A stretch of 64,000 nt of DNA from Streptomyces europaeiscabiei (GCF_036346855.1 NZ_CP107841.1:5832001-5896000); one strand, 5' to 3'. Counted from the stretch's first letter, positions 15,955 through 24,199 are shown. Notes: generated by a model from the letters alone, not told the origin. Translations and numbers: made by a program.

Positions 15955-18183
15955 GTGAAGCACCCCGACGACGAGAACGAACTCTTCCACCGACTCGAAG
16001 CCGACATGGCGGCCGACTCCGGGGGAGAGGTAGTCGACTTGGACAAGGCACGGTCGGCCCGCACCGGGTCGGCCGACTCGACGGCCCGACCCGATGCCGA
16101 CCCGTCGGCCGACTCCGACCCGAGTCGGTCGGGTGCCGAGTCGGCCGACCCGACCGCGCGCGTCACGGTCGACCTTCCGACCGCCAAGGCGGTCGGTCCG
16201 GGCTACCTCGGTCGGCTGCTCGCTGCGCAGCGCCGTCCGGTCGTTCCCCTGTGGCTGAAGTCCGTGGCGGAACTGAAGACCGCTACAGCGTGGGTGGCTC
16301 GGCACTATGCCCACTCGGTCGGCTACCACGCACTTCGCTCCCCGGTCTACGCCGCGCGCCTCACCCTCCAAGCCCCGTCCGGTGCCGCAAAGTTCGTCGG
16401 CGGCACGATGCGGTGGGCGGCCGACCGTGAGGGCGAGCCGGTCCGACTCGCCGCGGTCCGGCGCGAGGACGCTGCCGAGTACCTGAAGCTGTCTCGGCAG
16501 CGCGACGGACGGGTCCGAATGCGCGCCCTCGTGACCGTGCTCGCCATGTTCACTGGGCTCGGTTCTGCGCTCGCCATCTACGTGCTCGCCCCTGACTGGC
16601 TTCAGGCGGTGTCGGTGGGCGCGGTAGTCATGGCGCTCGGGGTCGCCGGCCGCAAGGCGGACACCCCGGTCATCCACCGCGCGGTGGAACTGCCCAAGGC
16701 GGTCAAGCTCACCTCAGACATCGTGCTGCGGTCGCTCGGCTCGCTCGGCATTCCCGCCATCAACCAGGCGCAGGGCAAGGGTCGCGACGGGTTCGAGTTC
16801 ACCGCCCCGATCACTCGCGACGGTCCGGGATGGCGTGCGGAGGGCAACCTCCCGTACGGCGTCACAGTCACGGACATCATCGAGCGGCGCGAGCGGCTCG
16901 CTTCCGGCCTGCGCCGCCCGCTGGGCTGCGTGTGGCCGGAGGCAGTGCCCGACCAGCACACCGGGCACTTGGTGCTGTGGGTCGGGGATCAGGACATGTC
17001 CAAGGCCAAGAAGCCTGCGTGGCCGCTGCTGAAGTCGGGCAGCACGGACCTGTTCAAGCCCGTTGCGTTCGGCACTGACCAGCGCGGACGCTGGGTCGAG
17101 ATCACGCTCATGTACATCGCGGCCGTCATCGGCGCGATTCCGCGCATGGGCAAGACCTTCCTGCTCCGTCTGCTGCTGCTCATCGCTGCGTTGGACCCGC
17201 GGGCGGAACTGCACACGTACGACCTCAAGGGCACTGGCGACCTGGACCCGGTTGGCGAGCGCGTCGCTCACCGCCACCGCGCCGGCGACGAAGAGGAGGA
17301 CATCGAGTACGCGTTGCGCGACCTGCGAGCGCTGCGCGAGGAACTGCGACGCAGGGCAAAGGTGATCCGCTCGCTGCCGCGGGACATCTGCCCCGAGTCC
17401 AAGGTGACGTCCGAACTCGCCAACAAGAAGTCGTTGGGGCTGCACCCGATCGTGATCGGGGTGGATGAGTGCCAGGTCTGGTTCGAGCACGAGAAGTACG
17501 GCAAGGAACTCGAAGAGATCTGCACCGACCTGGTCAAACGCGGTCCCGCTACCGGGATCGTGCTGCTGCTCGCCACGCAGCGGCCGGACGCGAAAGCGCT
17601 GCCCACGGGCATTTCCGCGAACGCGTCGGCTCGGTTCTGCCTCAAGGTCATGGGGCAGTTGGAGAACGACATGGTGCTGGGCACGTCCGCGTACAAGCGG
17701 GGCGTGCGCGCCACCATGTTCTCTTGGGGAGACAAGGGCATCCACTACTTCGTGGGCGAAGGCTCGGATGCCCGGATCGTCGGCTCGGTGTACGTGGACG
17801 CGCCCAACGCGGAGAGCATCGCTGCGCGGGCCCGCAAGCTGCGCGAAGCCGCCGGCACCCTGTCCGGGCACGCGCTCGGGGAAGAGCCGGAGACGGACGC
17901 GAGCACGTCGTACGACCTGCTCGCCGACATCCTCGCGGTCATCCCTGCCGATGAACCCAAGGTGTGGTCCGAGACCGTCGTGTCCCGGCTCGCCGAACTG
18001 CGGAACAACGTCTACGACGGATGGACGCCGGAGGCACTGGCGTCAGCGCTGAAGCCCCACGGTGTCTCCACTGTCCAGGTGGGCCGCCGTGTGGACGGCA
18101 AGGTCGTCAACCGGCGCGGCGTCGACCGCTCCCACATTGTGGCTTCGATTGCGGATCGTGACGAAAACCGCGACGCGGGATGA
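15955..18183 (+). CDS. FtsK/SpoIIIE-type DNA translocase (TraB/TraSA)
   Basis: The 742-residue protein moves double-stranded element DNA between cells. It has an acidic, Asp/Ser/Ala-rich N-terminus (residues 1-80), two transmembrane helices (about 188-206 and 211-228), a motor domain with a Walker A-like GAIPRMGKTF (about residue 398) and Walker B IVIGVDECQVWF (about 500), and LLLATQRPDA. A C-terminal winged helix (about 660-742, YDGWTPEALASAL...VDRSHI) should bind the clt repeats, which start 11 bp after the stop codon. The GTG at 15955 has a GGAAGG ribosome site. It is the key conjugation gene of AICE-1. Confidence 0.92.
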   Translation: MKHPDDENELFHRLEADMAADSGGEVVDLDKARSARTGSADSTARPDADPSADSDPSRSGAESADPTARVTVDLPTAKAVGPGYLGRLLAAQRRPVVPLWLKSVAELKTATAWVARHYAHSVGYHALRSPVYAARLTLQAPSGAAKFVGGTMRWAADREGEPVRLAAVRREDAAEYLKLSRQRDGRVRMRALVTVLAMFTGLGSALAIYVLAPDWLQAVSVGAVVMALGVAGRKADTPVIHRAVELPKAVKLTSDIVLRSLGSLGIPAINQAQGKGRDGFEFTAPITRDGPGWRAEGNLPYGVTVTDIIERRERLASGLRRPLGCVWPEAVPDQHTGHLVLWVGDQDMSKAKKPAWPLLKSGSTDLFKPVAFGTDQRGRWVEITLMYIAAVIGAIPRMGKTFLLRLLLLIAALDPRAELHTYDLKGTGDLDPVGERVAHRHRAGDEEEDIEYALRDLRALREELRRRAKVIRSLPRDICPESKVTSELANKKSLGLHPIVIGVDECQVWFEHEKYGKELEEICTDLVKRGPATGIVLLLATQRPDAKALPTGISANASARFCLKVMGQLENDMVLGTSAYKRGVRATMFSWGDKGIHYFVGEGSDARIVGSVYVDAPNAESIAARARKLREAAGTLSGHALGEEPETDASTSYDLLADILAVIPADEPKVWSETVVSRLAELRNNVYDGWTPEALASALKPHGVSTVQVGRRVDGKVVNRRGVDRSHIVASIADRDENRDAG

Positions 18184-18193
18184 CCGTCCGGAG

Positions 18194-18283
18194 CCGCTAG
18201 CGCTAGCGGCACACACCGCTAACGTTAGCGGCTCCGCTAGCGCCCCAAACCTGCTCTGATCAGGCCGCTAGCGGATAGCGGCC
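18194..18283. repeat. Palindromic CCGCTAGC-type repeats, candidate clt/TraB recognition site
   Basis: Two perfect 16-bp palindromes, CCGCTAGCGCTAGCGG (18194-18209) and CCGCTAACGTTAGCGG (18216-18231), are followed by CCGCTAGCG (18234) and a GGCCGCTA/TAGCGGCC inverted repeat (18263-18283). They fill the spacer directly after traB. TraB proteins are known to bind short repeated sequences (TRS) in a clt locus near their gene, and this is the only such cluster next to traB. Confidence 0.65.
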
Positions 18284-18321
18284 CACCTGCGGAAACCCCT
18301 GAAACCCGCCTGGAAGGGCCC

Positions 18322-18600
18322 GTGATGACCCCTGCCCTGCTCGCTATCACTCTCATGCTTGGCGTGACACTGTGTTACGTCGCTGTGTGTGCCGCCTCCC
18401 CGTTTGGTAACTGCCGCAAGTGCAGCGGATGGGGCTTCCGGATGAAGACCGACCGCAAGGGCCGCATGAAGCGCGGGAAGGACTGCCGGCGCTGCAAGGC
18501 GACCGGCAAGCGCATACGCGTCGGCCGCTGGCTCTACAACCGCTGGGCCCGCGTCTACCGCGCCGGCAGCGACGCGCCCCGCACGGGGGCCTCCCGATGA
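18322..18600 (+). CDS. Membrane-anchored CxxCxGxG-type zinc protein, 92 aa
   Basis: One N-terminal transmembrane helix (about residues 4-24) is followed by two DnaJ-like zinc knuckles, CRKCSGWGFR and CRRCKATGKR, and a basic tail. A GTG at 18322 and an ATG at 18325 are both possible starts behind GGAAGGG. The stop overlaps the next ATG (ATGA). It is probably an accessory transfer protein at the membrane; no family name is known to me. Confidence 0.75.
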   Translation: MMTPALLAITLMLGVTLCYVAVCAASPFGNCRKCSGWGFRMKTDRKGRMKRGKDCRRCKATGKRIRVGRWLYNRWARVYRAGSDAPRTGASR

Positions 18601-18791
18601 TCCTCACCTTCTCGGCGGTGCTGCTGTTCGGCATCGCCGCCTTCGTCGCCGTCAAGACCAAGGCGACCGGCGCTGGCGCCGCGGTGGTCCTGTTCCTCTT
18701 CGGATTCTTCACCGCCGGGACCGGCGCTGACGGCCCGGTCCGTGACTTGGTCCGGGCGTTCGCTCGCTTCCTTGCATCGCTCGGCACCTGA
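18597..18791 (+). CDS. Small two-helix membrane protein, 64 aa
   Basis: The frame begins at an ATG overlapping the previous stop and encodes two hydrophobic helices (about residues 2-20 and 24-44), then a short amphipathic tail (DLVRAFARFLASLG). Small Spd-like proteins of this kind are common downstream of traB in Streptomyces plasmids. The support is codon bias, operon position and coupled start. Confidence 0.7.
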   Translation: MILTFSAVLLFGIAAFVAVKTKATGAGAAVVLFLFGFFTAGTGADGPVRDLVRAFARFLASLGT

Positions 18792-18805
18792 CAGGAGGAC
18801 CTGTC

Positions 18806-19270
18806 GTGAACGAACCCTTCAAGCCCCTCGTACCCGGCCACCGTGAGGCGACCGTGGAAGTCCACCGGCCCATCCCGCTCGCCCCGGTGCCGTCCGCACC
18901 GATCGTGCCCATGCACCCGGGCACGATCCCGTCGGTGACGAGCATCGTCCTTCCGGACGGCCGCGTCGTCACCGGCTACTCCCTCGAACCCGCCAAGCCC
19001 GAACCCGTCGCGAGCAAGCCGCCCGTCTCTCGCGCGGCGGTGAACATCGCCCTCGGAGGTATCGGGTTCGGTGCCGTCTGCGGTGGTCTGTTCCTGCTCA
19101 CCGCGTTCATCACCGCGCTGACAGCGCTCATCACCCAGCTCATCACTCTCGCCGCCGTCATCTTCGGTGGCTGGGTCGCCGTGCAGGTCTTCAGCGCGAG
19201 CGGCCACAGCGGCGGCAACACGTTCCACATCCGCAAGGCCGTCTTCAAGCGCAACCACTTCCGCGGCTAG
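18806..19270 (+). CDS. SpdB-like membrane protein
   Basis: The 154-residue protein has a Pro-rich N-terminus with VLPDGRVVTGY, two closely spaced transmembrane helices (about residues 79-100 and 107-128, rich in A-L-T-A-L-I-T) and a basic tail (HIRKAVFKRNHF). A homologue with the same layout lies after traB in AICE-2 (41161-41625). Spd proteins act with TraB in intramycelial spread. The GTG at 18806 has an AGGAGG ribosome site. A GC-rich hairpin follows the gene. Confidence 0.8.
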   Translation: MNEPFKPLVPGHREATVEVHRPIPLAPVPSAPIVPMHPGTIPSVTSIVLPDGRVVTGYSLEPAKPEPVASKPPVSRAAVNIALGGIGFGAVCGGLFLLTAFITALTALITQLITLAAVIFGGWVAVQVFSASGHSGGNTFHIRKAVFKRNHFRG

Positions 19271-19280
19271 CTACGCCCGA

Positions 19281-19315
19281 GGCGGGCGCCGTCTCACCAC
19301 AAGCCTGCGCCCGCC
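19281..19315 (+). terminator. Hairpin after the spd block of AICE-1
   Basis: GGCGGGCGC and GCGCCCGCC form a perfect 9-bp stem around a 17-nt loop, 11 bp after the SpdB-like stop. It could separate the transfer and replication transcription units. Confidence 0.45.
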
Positions 19316-19357
19316 CCGGTTCTCCTGTCCCTCCAACAGAACAAGGAGACCTCAAGC

Positions 19358-19435
19358 ATGACCCAACGACCGGCATTCGGCGAGAGCCGTCCGGCCCTTG
19401 CCACTCCATCGAGCGGATTGGCGGTGGCCGCATGA
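19358..19435 (+). CDS. 25-residue leader-like frame before the Prim-Pol gene
   Basis: An AAGGAG ribosome site precedes ATG at 19358, which opens MTQRPAFGESRPALATPSSG and stops at TGA overlapping the Prim-Pol ATG (ATGA). The perfect ribosome site and coupled end suggest it is translated and tunes initiation of the primase, which otherwise has no ribosome site of its own. Confidence 0.5.
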   Translation: MTQRPAFGESRPALATPSSGLAVAA

Positions 19436-20322
19436 ATCGCCACCTCCTGTACGCCGCACTGGACGCTGCCGAGCGAGGATGGGCCGTCCTCCCTCTGCGC
19501 CCCGGTGACAAGCGTCCTGCCCTACACGGTGAGGACGTTTGCCCCGCCATCGGAGACTGCGCCGGCGGTCACCGGAAGTGGGAAGAGCGCGCCACGATCG
19601 ACCCGGACCGCCTCCGCCGGGCGTGGGGCGACCTCCCGTTCAACGTCGGCATTGCGACCGGCCCGTCCGGGCTGCTCGTTGTCGACCTCGACATGCCCAA
19701 GCGCAAGTGCAGTACGGACACGCCTAACGGCGTGACGACCTTTACGGCGCTCTGCGAGCGCGCCGGGCATGCCGTCCCCACCACGCGCACGGTGCGGACC
19801 GCGGGCGGCGGGGTCCACCTGTACTTCGCGGCGCCGCCCGGTGTCCGGCTAGGCAACACGGCTGGACGGCTCGGTAAGCGCATCGACACCCGGGCATGGG
19901 GCGGTTACGTCGTTGCGCCTGGCAGCATCACCAGCGGCGGCGCCTACGCGATCGTCAGCGACGTGCCGCCCGCACCCCTGCCGGATTGGCTGTGCGCCCG
20001 CCTGACGGTCCGTCGGTCATCGCGGGCACTAACGGCCGCACCATCGGCCGTACGAGCCTCTCGCTACGCGGCAGCGGGCTTGAACGCGGAAACCGCGAGC
20101 GTTCGAACGGCACCGGAGGGCGAGCGCAACGCCACGTTGCTCCGGGCGGCGCGAGCCTTGGGACGGTTCATCGCGTCCGGCGACCTTCCCAGGGAGCAGG
20201 TTGAGGAGGCTCTTCAGTGGGCGGGGGAGCAGGCCGGTCTCTCGCCGCGGTCGTGTGAGGCGACCATTCGGAGCGGTCTGAACTGGTCGATTGCCCGAAA
20301 CCAGCACGGGAGGGCGGCATGA
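19432..20322 (+). CDS. Bifunctional DNA primase/polymerase (Prim-Pol)
   Basis: The 296-residue protein has the archaeo-eukaryotic primase/Prim-Pol fold. The N-terminal RGWAVLPLRPGDKRP (about residues 15-29), the metal site VVDLDMP (about 83), the nucleotide block TAGGGVHLYFAA (about 123) and RAWGGYVVAPGS (about 155) appear in order; the C-terminal 80 residues form the helical PriCT-like end. It primes and may extend element DNA during transient replication. Start coupling to the 25-residue frame and a four-base overlap with the next gene show a tight replication operon. Confidence 0.88.
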   Translation: MNRHLLYAALDAAERGWAVLPLRPGDKRPALHGEDVCPAIGDCAGGHRKWEERATIDPDRLRRAWGDLPFNVGIATGPSGLLVVDLDMPKRKCSTDTPNGVTTFTALCERAGHAVPTTRTVRTAGGGVHLYFAAPPGVRLGNTAGRLGKRIDTRAWGGYVVAPGSITSGGAYAIVSDVPPAPLPDWLCARLTVRRSSRALTAAPSAVRASRYAAAGLNAETASVRTAPEGERNATLLRAARALGRFIASGDLPREQVEEALQWAGEQAGLSPRSCEATIRSGLNWSIARNQHGRAA

Positions 20323-20675
20323 GCGCCCCTTCTCGCCCCCTCCTGAAGAGCCTCCCTGTTCCTCCCTTCGACCCGCGCGCCGCCGCACAAGCCGCGCTCG
20401 GTCCGGCCGTGGGCGAGCCGACAGGCGCCGCCCGCAAGGGCGTCCGCACTGCTGTTGGCCCTGACTCGCAGCAGGGAGACGGGCGTTACGCGGTCGCATG
20501 GCTGCGCATCTCCGCACCCGGCAGCGCCGTACCGACCGCCACCTCGAAGTGCCTGTGCGGCAGGGACCGCAGCGCCGTCGGTCACACGAAGGTGCTCGCC
20601 CTGATCGACGACCACAGCGCACACCGCGACGTATGCCTGCTCCGCACCAACCAGGAAGGGAGGCAGGCGGCATGA
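20319..20675 (+). CDS. Unknown protein in replication operon, 118 aa
   Basis: The frame overlaps both neighbours by four bases. The N-terminus is basic and Pro-rich; the C-terminus contains CLCGRDRSAVGHTKVLALIDDH and AHRDVCLL, so CxC...H...H...C could be a zinc site. I do not recognise the family. Its place between the primase and the ATPase suggests a replication accessory factor. Confidence 0.7.
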   Translation: MSAPSRPLLKSLPVPPFDPRAAAQAALGPAVGEPTGAARKGVRTAVGPDSQQGDGRYAVAWLRISAPGSAVPTATSKCLCGRDRSAVGHTKVLALIDDHSAHRDVCLLRTNQEGRQAA

Positions 20676-21838
20676 GCGCCAACTCGCCGGCACCCGTCAT
20701 GGACGGCTCCGCACTGCTCGATGAGGTGGAAGCCTTCCACCGACGCTTCAACATCTTCCCGCTCGAAGCCGCGTACGTCGCCGTGACGCTGTGGGACGCG
20801 CACGCGCACCTGCTCGACTGCTTCGACTCCACACCGCGGCTCGCGTTCCTGTCGCCGGAGCCGGGGTCGGGCAAGTCCCGCGCTCTGGAGATCGTGGAAA
20901 CCCTCGTGCCGCAACCGATGGTCGCGGTCAACGCATCCGCATCCGCACTGTTCCGCGCGGTGTCCGGGATGGAGGGAAGGCCGACGATCCTGTTCGACGA
21001 AATCGATACGGTCTTCGGGCCCAAGGCCGGAGAGAACGAACAGCTCCGGGGCTTCCTGAACGCCGGCCACCGACGCTCCGGCGTCATGTGGCGCTGCGTG
21101 GGCGACGGCTCCAACCAACAGGTACAGGAGTTCCCGTCGTTCTGCGGAGTCGCGGTCGCCGGGCTCGGCTCGCTGCCCGACACGATCCTGACTCGCTCGG
21201 TCATCGTCCGCATGCGGCGCCGCGCACCGAACGAGCAGGTCGAACCCTTCCGGCAGCGCATCCACGAGAAGGAAGGACACAAACTGCGCGACCGGCTCGC
21301 CAATTGGGCACAGTCCATCCGCCACCTGGTCGACGGAGTGTTCCCGGAGCTTCCGGAGGGCGTCAGCGACCGGCCCGCGGACGTATGGGAGCCCCTGCTC
21401 GCCGTGGCCGATGCGGCGGGCGGCACGTGGCCGAAGCGGGCCCGCGCTGCGTGCATCGAGCTGGTGAACGCGGCCAAGACCAGCGACAAGGGCAGCGTCG
21501 GCATTCGCCTGTTGATCGACCTGCGCGACTACGTGTTCAACGGCATCGACCGTCTGCCTACCGTCGCCATCCTCGACAGGCTGCACAGCCTCGAAGAGGC
21601 GCCGTGGGCGGACATGAGCGGCAAGCCGCTCGATGCCCGCGGCCTCTCACGGATGCTGCGCGAGTACATGACCGCGGACAACGCACCGATTGCGGCCCGC
21701 AACATCAAGGCCGGCGGAAGCGTCATGAAGGGCTATTACGCGTCCGATCTTCACGACGCGTGGCAACGCTACTGCCCTCCCCCTGCGGAAAGTGCGCTAC
21801 TTCCGCTACCTCCGCTACCGGGCAGGTCAGAAGCCTAA
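20672..21838 (+). CDS. DUF3631-domain replication ATPase
   Basis: This 388-residue protein has Walker A PEPGSGKSRALE (about residue 63) and Walker B TILFDEIDTVF (about 105), an arginine-finger-like LTRSVIVRMRRR, and a C-terminal DUF3631 helical domain (about 230-370) with GIRLLIDLRDYVF. DUF3631 proteins accompany Prim-Pol in AICEs and presumably serve as helicase or origin factor. The end of the gene already contains two CCGCTACC iterons and they continue downstream, so the protein may act at an adjacent origin. Confidence 0.85.
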   Translation: MSANSPAPVMDGSALLDEVEAFHRRFNIFPLEAAYVAVTLWDAHAHLLDCFDSTPRLAFLSPEPGSGKSRALEIVETLVPQPMVAVNASASALFRAVSGMEGRPTILFDEIDTVFGPKAGENEQLRGFLNAGHRRSGVMWRCVGDGSNQQVQEFPSFCGVAVAGLGSLPDTILTRSVIVRMRRRAPNEQVEPFRQRIHEKEGHKLRDRLANWAQSIRHLVDGVFPELPEGVSDRPADVWEPLLAVADAAGGTWPKRARAACIELVNAAKTSDKGSVGIRLLIDLRDYVFNGIDRLPTVAILDRLHSLEEAPWADMSGKPLDARGLSRMLREYMTADNAPIAARNIKAGGSVMKGYYASDLHDAWQRYCPPPAESALLPLPPLPGRSEA

Positions 21839-22008
21839 AACCGGTAGCGGATCGGCACTCCGTATCCGCTACCGCGCCGCCCGTCCGCTACCCATCCCGT
21901 GGCCACGATCCCGGGGCCGGTAGCGGCTCCATCCGCTACCGCTACCCCTATCCGCTACCACGATCATGCCCTTGACCAGGGCGGTAGCGGAGGTAGCGGA
22001 AGTAGCGG
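21803..22008. repeat. CCGCTACC iterons, candidate replication origin of AICE-1
   Basis: Eleven exact copies of CCGCTACC or its complement GGTAGCGG start at 21803, 21812, 21843, 21866, 21885, 21919, 21933, 21939, 21952, 21983 and 21992, with a near copy at 22001. Both orientations occur. The cluster fills the gap between the DUF3631 ATPase gene and xis. Dense short repeats next to initiator genes are typical of origins; AICE-2 has an unrelated 8-mer family in the same place. Confidence 0.7.
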
Positions 22009-22063
22009 ACCTGACAGGAAGGGGGCCACCGCCCCCGACTCCCTGCCGAGGAGGCACCGCAGC

Positions 22064-22273
22064 ATGAGCACCGCCGTTGCACCTGCTGAACAAATCCTCT
22101 ACAGGCCCGAAGAGGCGGCCGTCGTTCTCAGGATCGGCCGCTCGATGGTCTACGAGGAGATACGGCTCGGACGACTTCAGACCGTTCGTATCGGTCGTCG
22201 TCGACTCGTGCCGCCTGACTACATCGCGGAGTACGTCGAACTTCTCAAGCGCGAGGCAAGAGCCACCGCCTGA
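22064..22273 (+). CDS. Excisionase (Xis), MerR-like HTH
   Basis: The 69-residue protein is a single winged HTH: LYRPEEAAVVLRIGRSMVYEEI followed by LGRLQTVRIGRRRLVP. This is the HTH_17/Xis layout. It would bend att DNA and direct the integrase toward excision. An AGGAGG ribosome site is 8 bp upstream. It lies directly after the iterons and before a strong hairpin and int, the usual AICE order. Confidence 0.85.
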   Translation: MSTAVAPAEQILYRPEEAAVVLRIGRSMVYEEIRLGRLQTVRIGRRRLVPPDYIAEYVELLKREARATA

Positions 22274-22294
22274 ACTCCCAACCACCCACCGCAA

Positions 22295-22325
22295 CAGGGC
22301 CGCGTCCTTCCGGGGCGCGGCCCTG
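22295..22325 (+). terminator. Hairpin between xis and int of AICE-1
   Basis: CAGGGCCGCG pairs with CGCGGCCCTG around an 11-nt loop. It lies 21 bp after xis and 23 bp before int, so it could reduce int expression from xis transcripts. AICE-2 has an analogous hairpin at the same position with a different stem. Confidence 0.6.
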
Positions 22326-22347
22326 TCCTATGGAGGCACAACACAGC

Positions 22348-23523
22348 ATGACCGAGACCCCGAAACGCGCCACAAGGGCTGGCCACGGTGCGGACACGAT
22401 CTATTGGGACCCCAAAAAGAAGAGCTTTGTGGGTGCCGTTTCCCTGGGTCACGCCCCGAACGGCAAGCGCCGCCGACCGAAGGTGTACGGCAAGACGAAG
22501 ACCGAAGTCCGCAACAAGATCCGGGACTTGAAGAAGGAGGTGCAGACCGGAGTCAAGGCGCCGGCCAACTACACCGTGGCGGACGCGGTGAACGACTGGT
22601 TGGAGCGCGGACTCAAGGGGCGAGACGAGAAGGGCACCATCGGTAAGAACCGCTCGATGGCGAACAAGCACCTGATTCCGTTCATCGGCAAGGCCAAGCT
22701 GAAAGAACTCAGCGCGGACGATGTCGACGACTGGTTGGACGACAGGGCCGAGTTTCTCGCGACGCGAAGCCTGCGCGACCTGCTCGCCATCCTGCGCCGC
22801 TCCATCGTGCAAGCTCAGCGGCGGGACAAGGCAGCGCGGAACGTGGCGCTACTCGTCACCGTGCCGGAAGGGCGCCCCGGGCGACCGAGTAAGGCGCTGA
22901 ACTTGGAAGAGGCGAAAGCCGTGCTCATTGCCGCTCGCCCGTCACGGCTGTACGCGTACCTCGTGCTCTCGTTGCTCAGCGGCGTTCGTACGGAAGAGGC
23001 GCGGCCTCTCACCTGGGATCACGTGTTCCTGGAGACGAAGGGCGAAGTTCCGCCGCATGTCGCGGTGTGGCGCTCGGTGCGCAAGCACGGGGAGACGAAG
23101 ACCAGGAGGAGCCGGCGGACCATCGCGCTTCCGAAGCAGGTGGTCGACGTGCTCGAAGAGCACCTGAGGTTGCAGAAGAAGGAACGCACGTCGAAGGGGA
23201 AGGAGTGGGACCCGGCCGGCCGTGTCTTCACGACCCGGAGCGGCGAGCCGCTCGATGCGGCCAACGTCCGGCGCGACTTCAAGGCCATCGTGAAGAAAGC
23301 GGGATTGAAGCCGGAGTGGACACCGAGGGAGCTGCGGCACAGCTTCGTGTCCCTTCTCTCGGATCACGGCATCCCGTTGGAGCGGATCGCGCTGTTGGTC
23401 GGGCACAGCAGCCAGGCGACGACAGAAGCGGTCTACCGCAAGCAGCTCCGTCCGGTGATCACGCAAGGGGCTGAAGCGATGGACGAGATTTTCTCTGACG
23501 CGGGAGGAGGCTCGGTGGCCTGA
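22348..23523 (+). CDS. Tyrosine site-specific integrase of AICE-1
   Basis: This 391-residue tyrosine recombinase has an AP2-like/SAM-like N-terminal DNA-binding region (about residues 60-160) and a catalytic domain with arginine I in LLSGVRTEEARPL, the ELRHSFVSL box (HxxR type), LLVGHSS, and nucleophile tyrosine in TTEAVYRKQ. It recombines the element attP with the tRNA-Pro 3' end. The ATG at 22348 follows GGAGG; an ATG at 22330 is the ribosome-site region itself. The catalytic tail resembles the fossil integrase at 7652-7866 but not the AICE-2 integrase. Confidence 0.93.
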   Translation: MTETPKRATRAGHGADTIYWDPKKKSFVGAVSLGHAPNGKRRRPKVYGKTKTEVRNKIRDLKKEVQTGVKAPANYTVADAVNDWLERGLKGRDEKGTIGKNRSMANKHLIPFIGKAKLKELSADDVDDWLDDRAEFLATRSLRDLLAILRRSIVQAQRRDKAARNVALLVTVPEGRPGRPSKALNLEEAKAVLIAARPSRLYAYLVLSLLSGVRTEEARPLTWDHVFLETKGEVPPHVAVWRSVRKHGETKTRRSRRTIALPKQVVDVLEEHLRLQKKERTSKGKEWDPAGRVFTTRSGEPLDAANVRRDFKAIVKKAGLKPEWTPRELRHSFVSLLSDHGIPLERIALLVGHSSQATTEAVYRKQLRPVITQGAEAMDEIFSDAGGGSVA

Positions 23524-23591
23524 GGCGCGGCGGTCAATAGCGTGCTCAGGTCCTGACCCTCCCGCAGTCAGCGTGTGGAGAGCCCCGTGAC

Positions 23592-24074
23592 CTACGCGGT
23601 GCGTTCGCGCTGCACGATCGCCAAGGCGTCCTCGAAGGCGATGCCGGAGAAATACTCCTTGTGGGTCCGTTGCACGCCAGGCACTGCCGCGATGGCGTCG
23701 CGGGCCCGCGTCTCCCACAGGCGGGTGGACGGCCGTGCCTTTGACACCCAGCCGTCGAAAATGACGACCATACCCAGCTCCGCCGCGTGTTCGTACTCGC
23801 TGAGTCGTGCGGGGAAAAGGCGCTTCGAGACGCGGCCGACCTTGATGTATGACTGGATGCCCTCGAAGGAAAGCAAGTACAGGCGCTCGCCGGGAGCATC
23901 GAGCGGGTTGCCTGAGTGGGTCATTGCGTCGTACGCGGCCTGCATGACGCGCGTCGAGTCTTCGATGTGGGGCACGATGCCCTTCTCGAAGCAGTACCGG
24001 AGGTGCTGGCGCGACACCCGCAGCGAGATCGCCTCCAAGCGGGGGTCGGTCGGGTGGTCGTCGTAGATGGTCAC
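23592..24074 (-). CDS. GIY-YIG-like (T5orf172/Mug113-type) protein
   Basis: The 160-residue protein has RLYLLSFEGIQSYIKVGRVS (about residues 64-83), which fits the 'Y-(V/L)-(L/I)...-(I)KIG' start of the T5orf172/Mug113 branch of GIY-YIG nucleases, followed by RLSEYEHAA and a later acidic WETRARDAI and THKEYFSGI. These keep the arginine/glutamate spacing of the fold, so weak endonuclease activity is possible. It is cargo, convergent with int and next to attR. It could influence the att junction or serve defence; I cannot decide. Confidence 0.65.
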   Translation of the reverse strand: MTIYDDHPTDPRLEAISLRVSRQHLRYCFEKGIVPHIEDSTRVMQAAYDAMTHSGNPLDAPGERLYLLSFEGIQSYIKVGRVSKRLFPARLSEYEHAAELGMVVIFDGWVSKARPSTRLWETRARDAIAAVPGVQRTHKEYFSGIAFEDALAIVQRERTA

Positions 24075-24199
24075 GGACGGCTCCTCCCCTGGGCGCAGGA
24101 CTGATGCGCTGCGCTTGGACAGTACAGGGCGTCAGGTGGCCATTGCAGGCAGTCGGGGGAAGTTTGACCTCGCAGCCTTAGCAGTGGGGGTTCTGTTCC

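Noticed and set aside
21803..22008. CCGCTACC array as a CRISPR
   Set aside because: Repeats are 8 bp, in both orientations, with 1-35 bp gaps and no uniform spacers.
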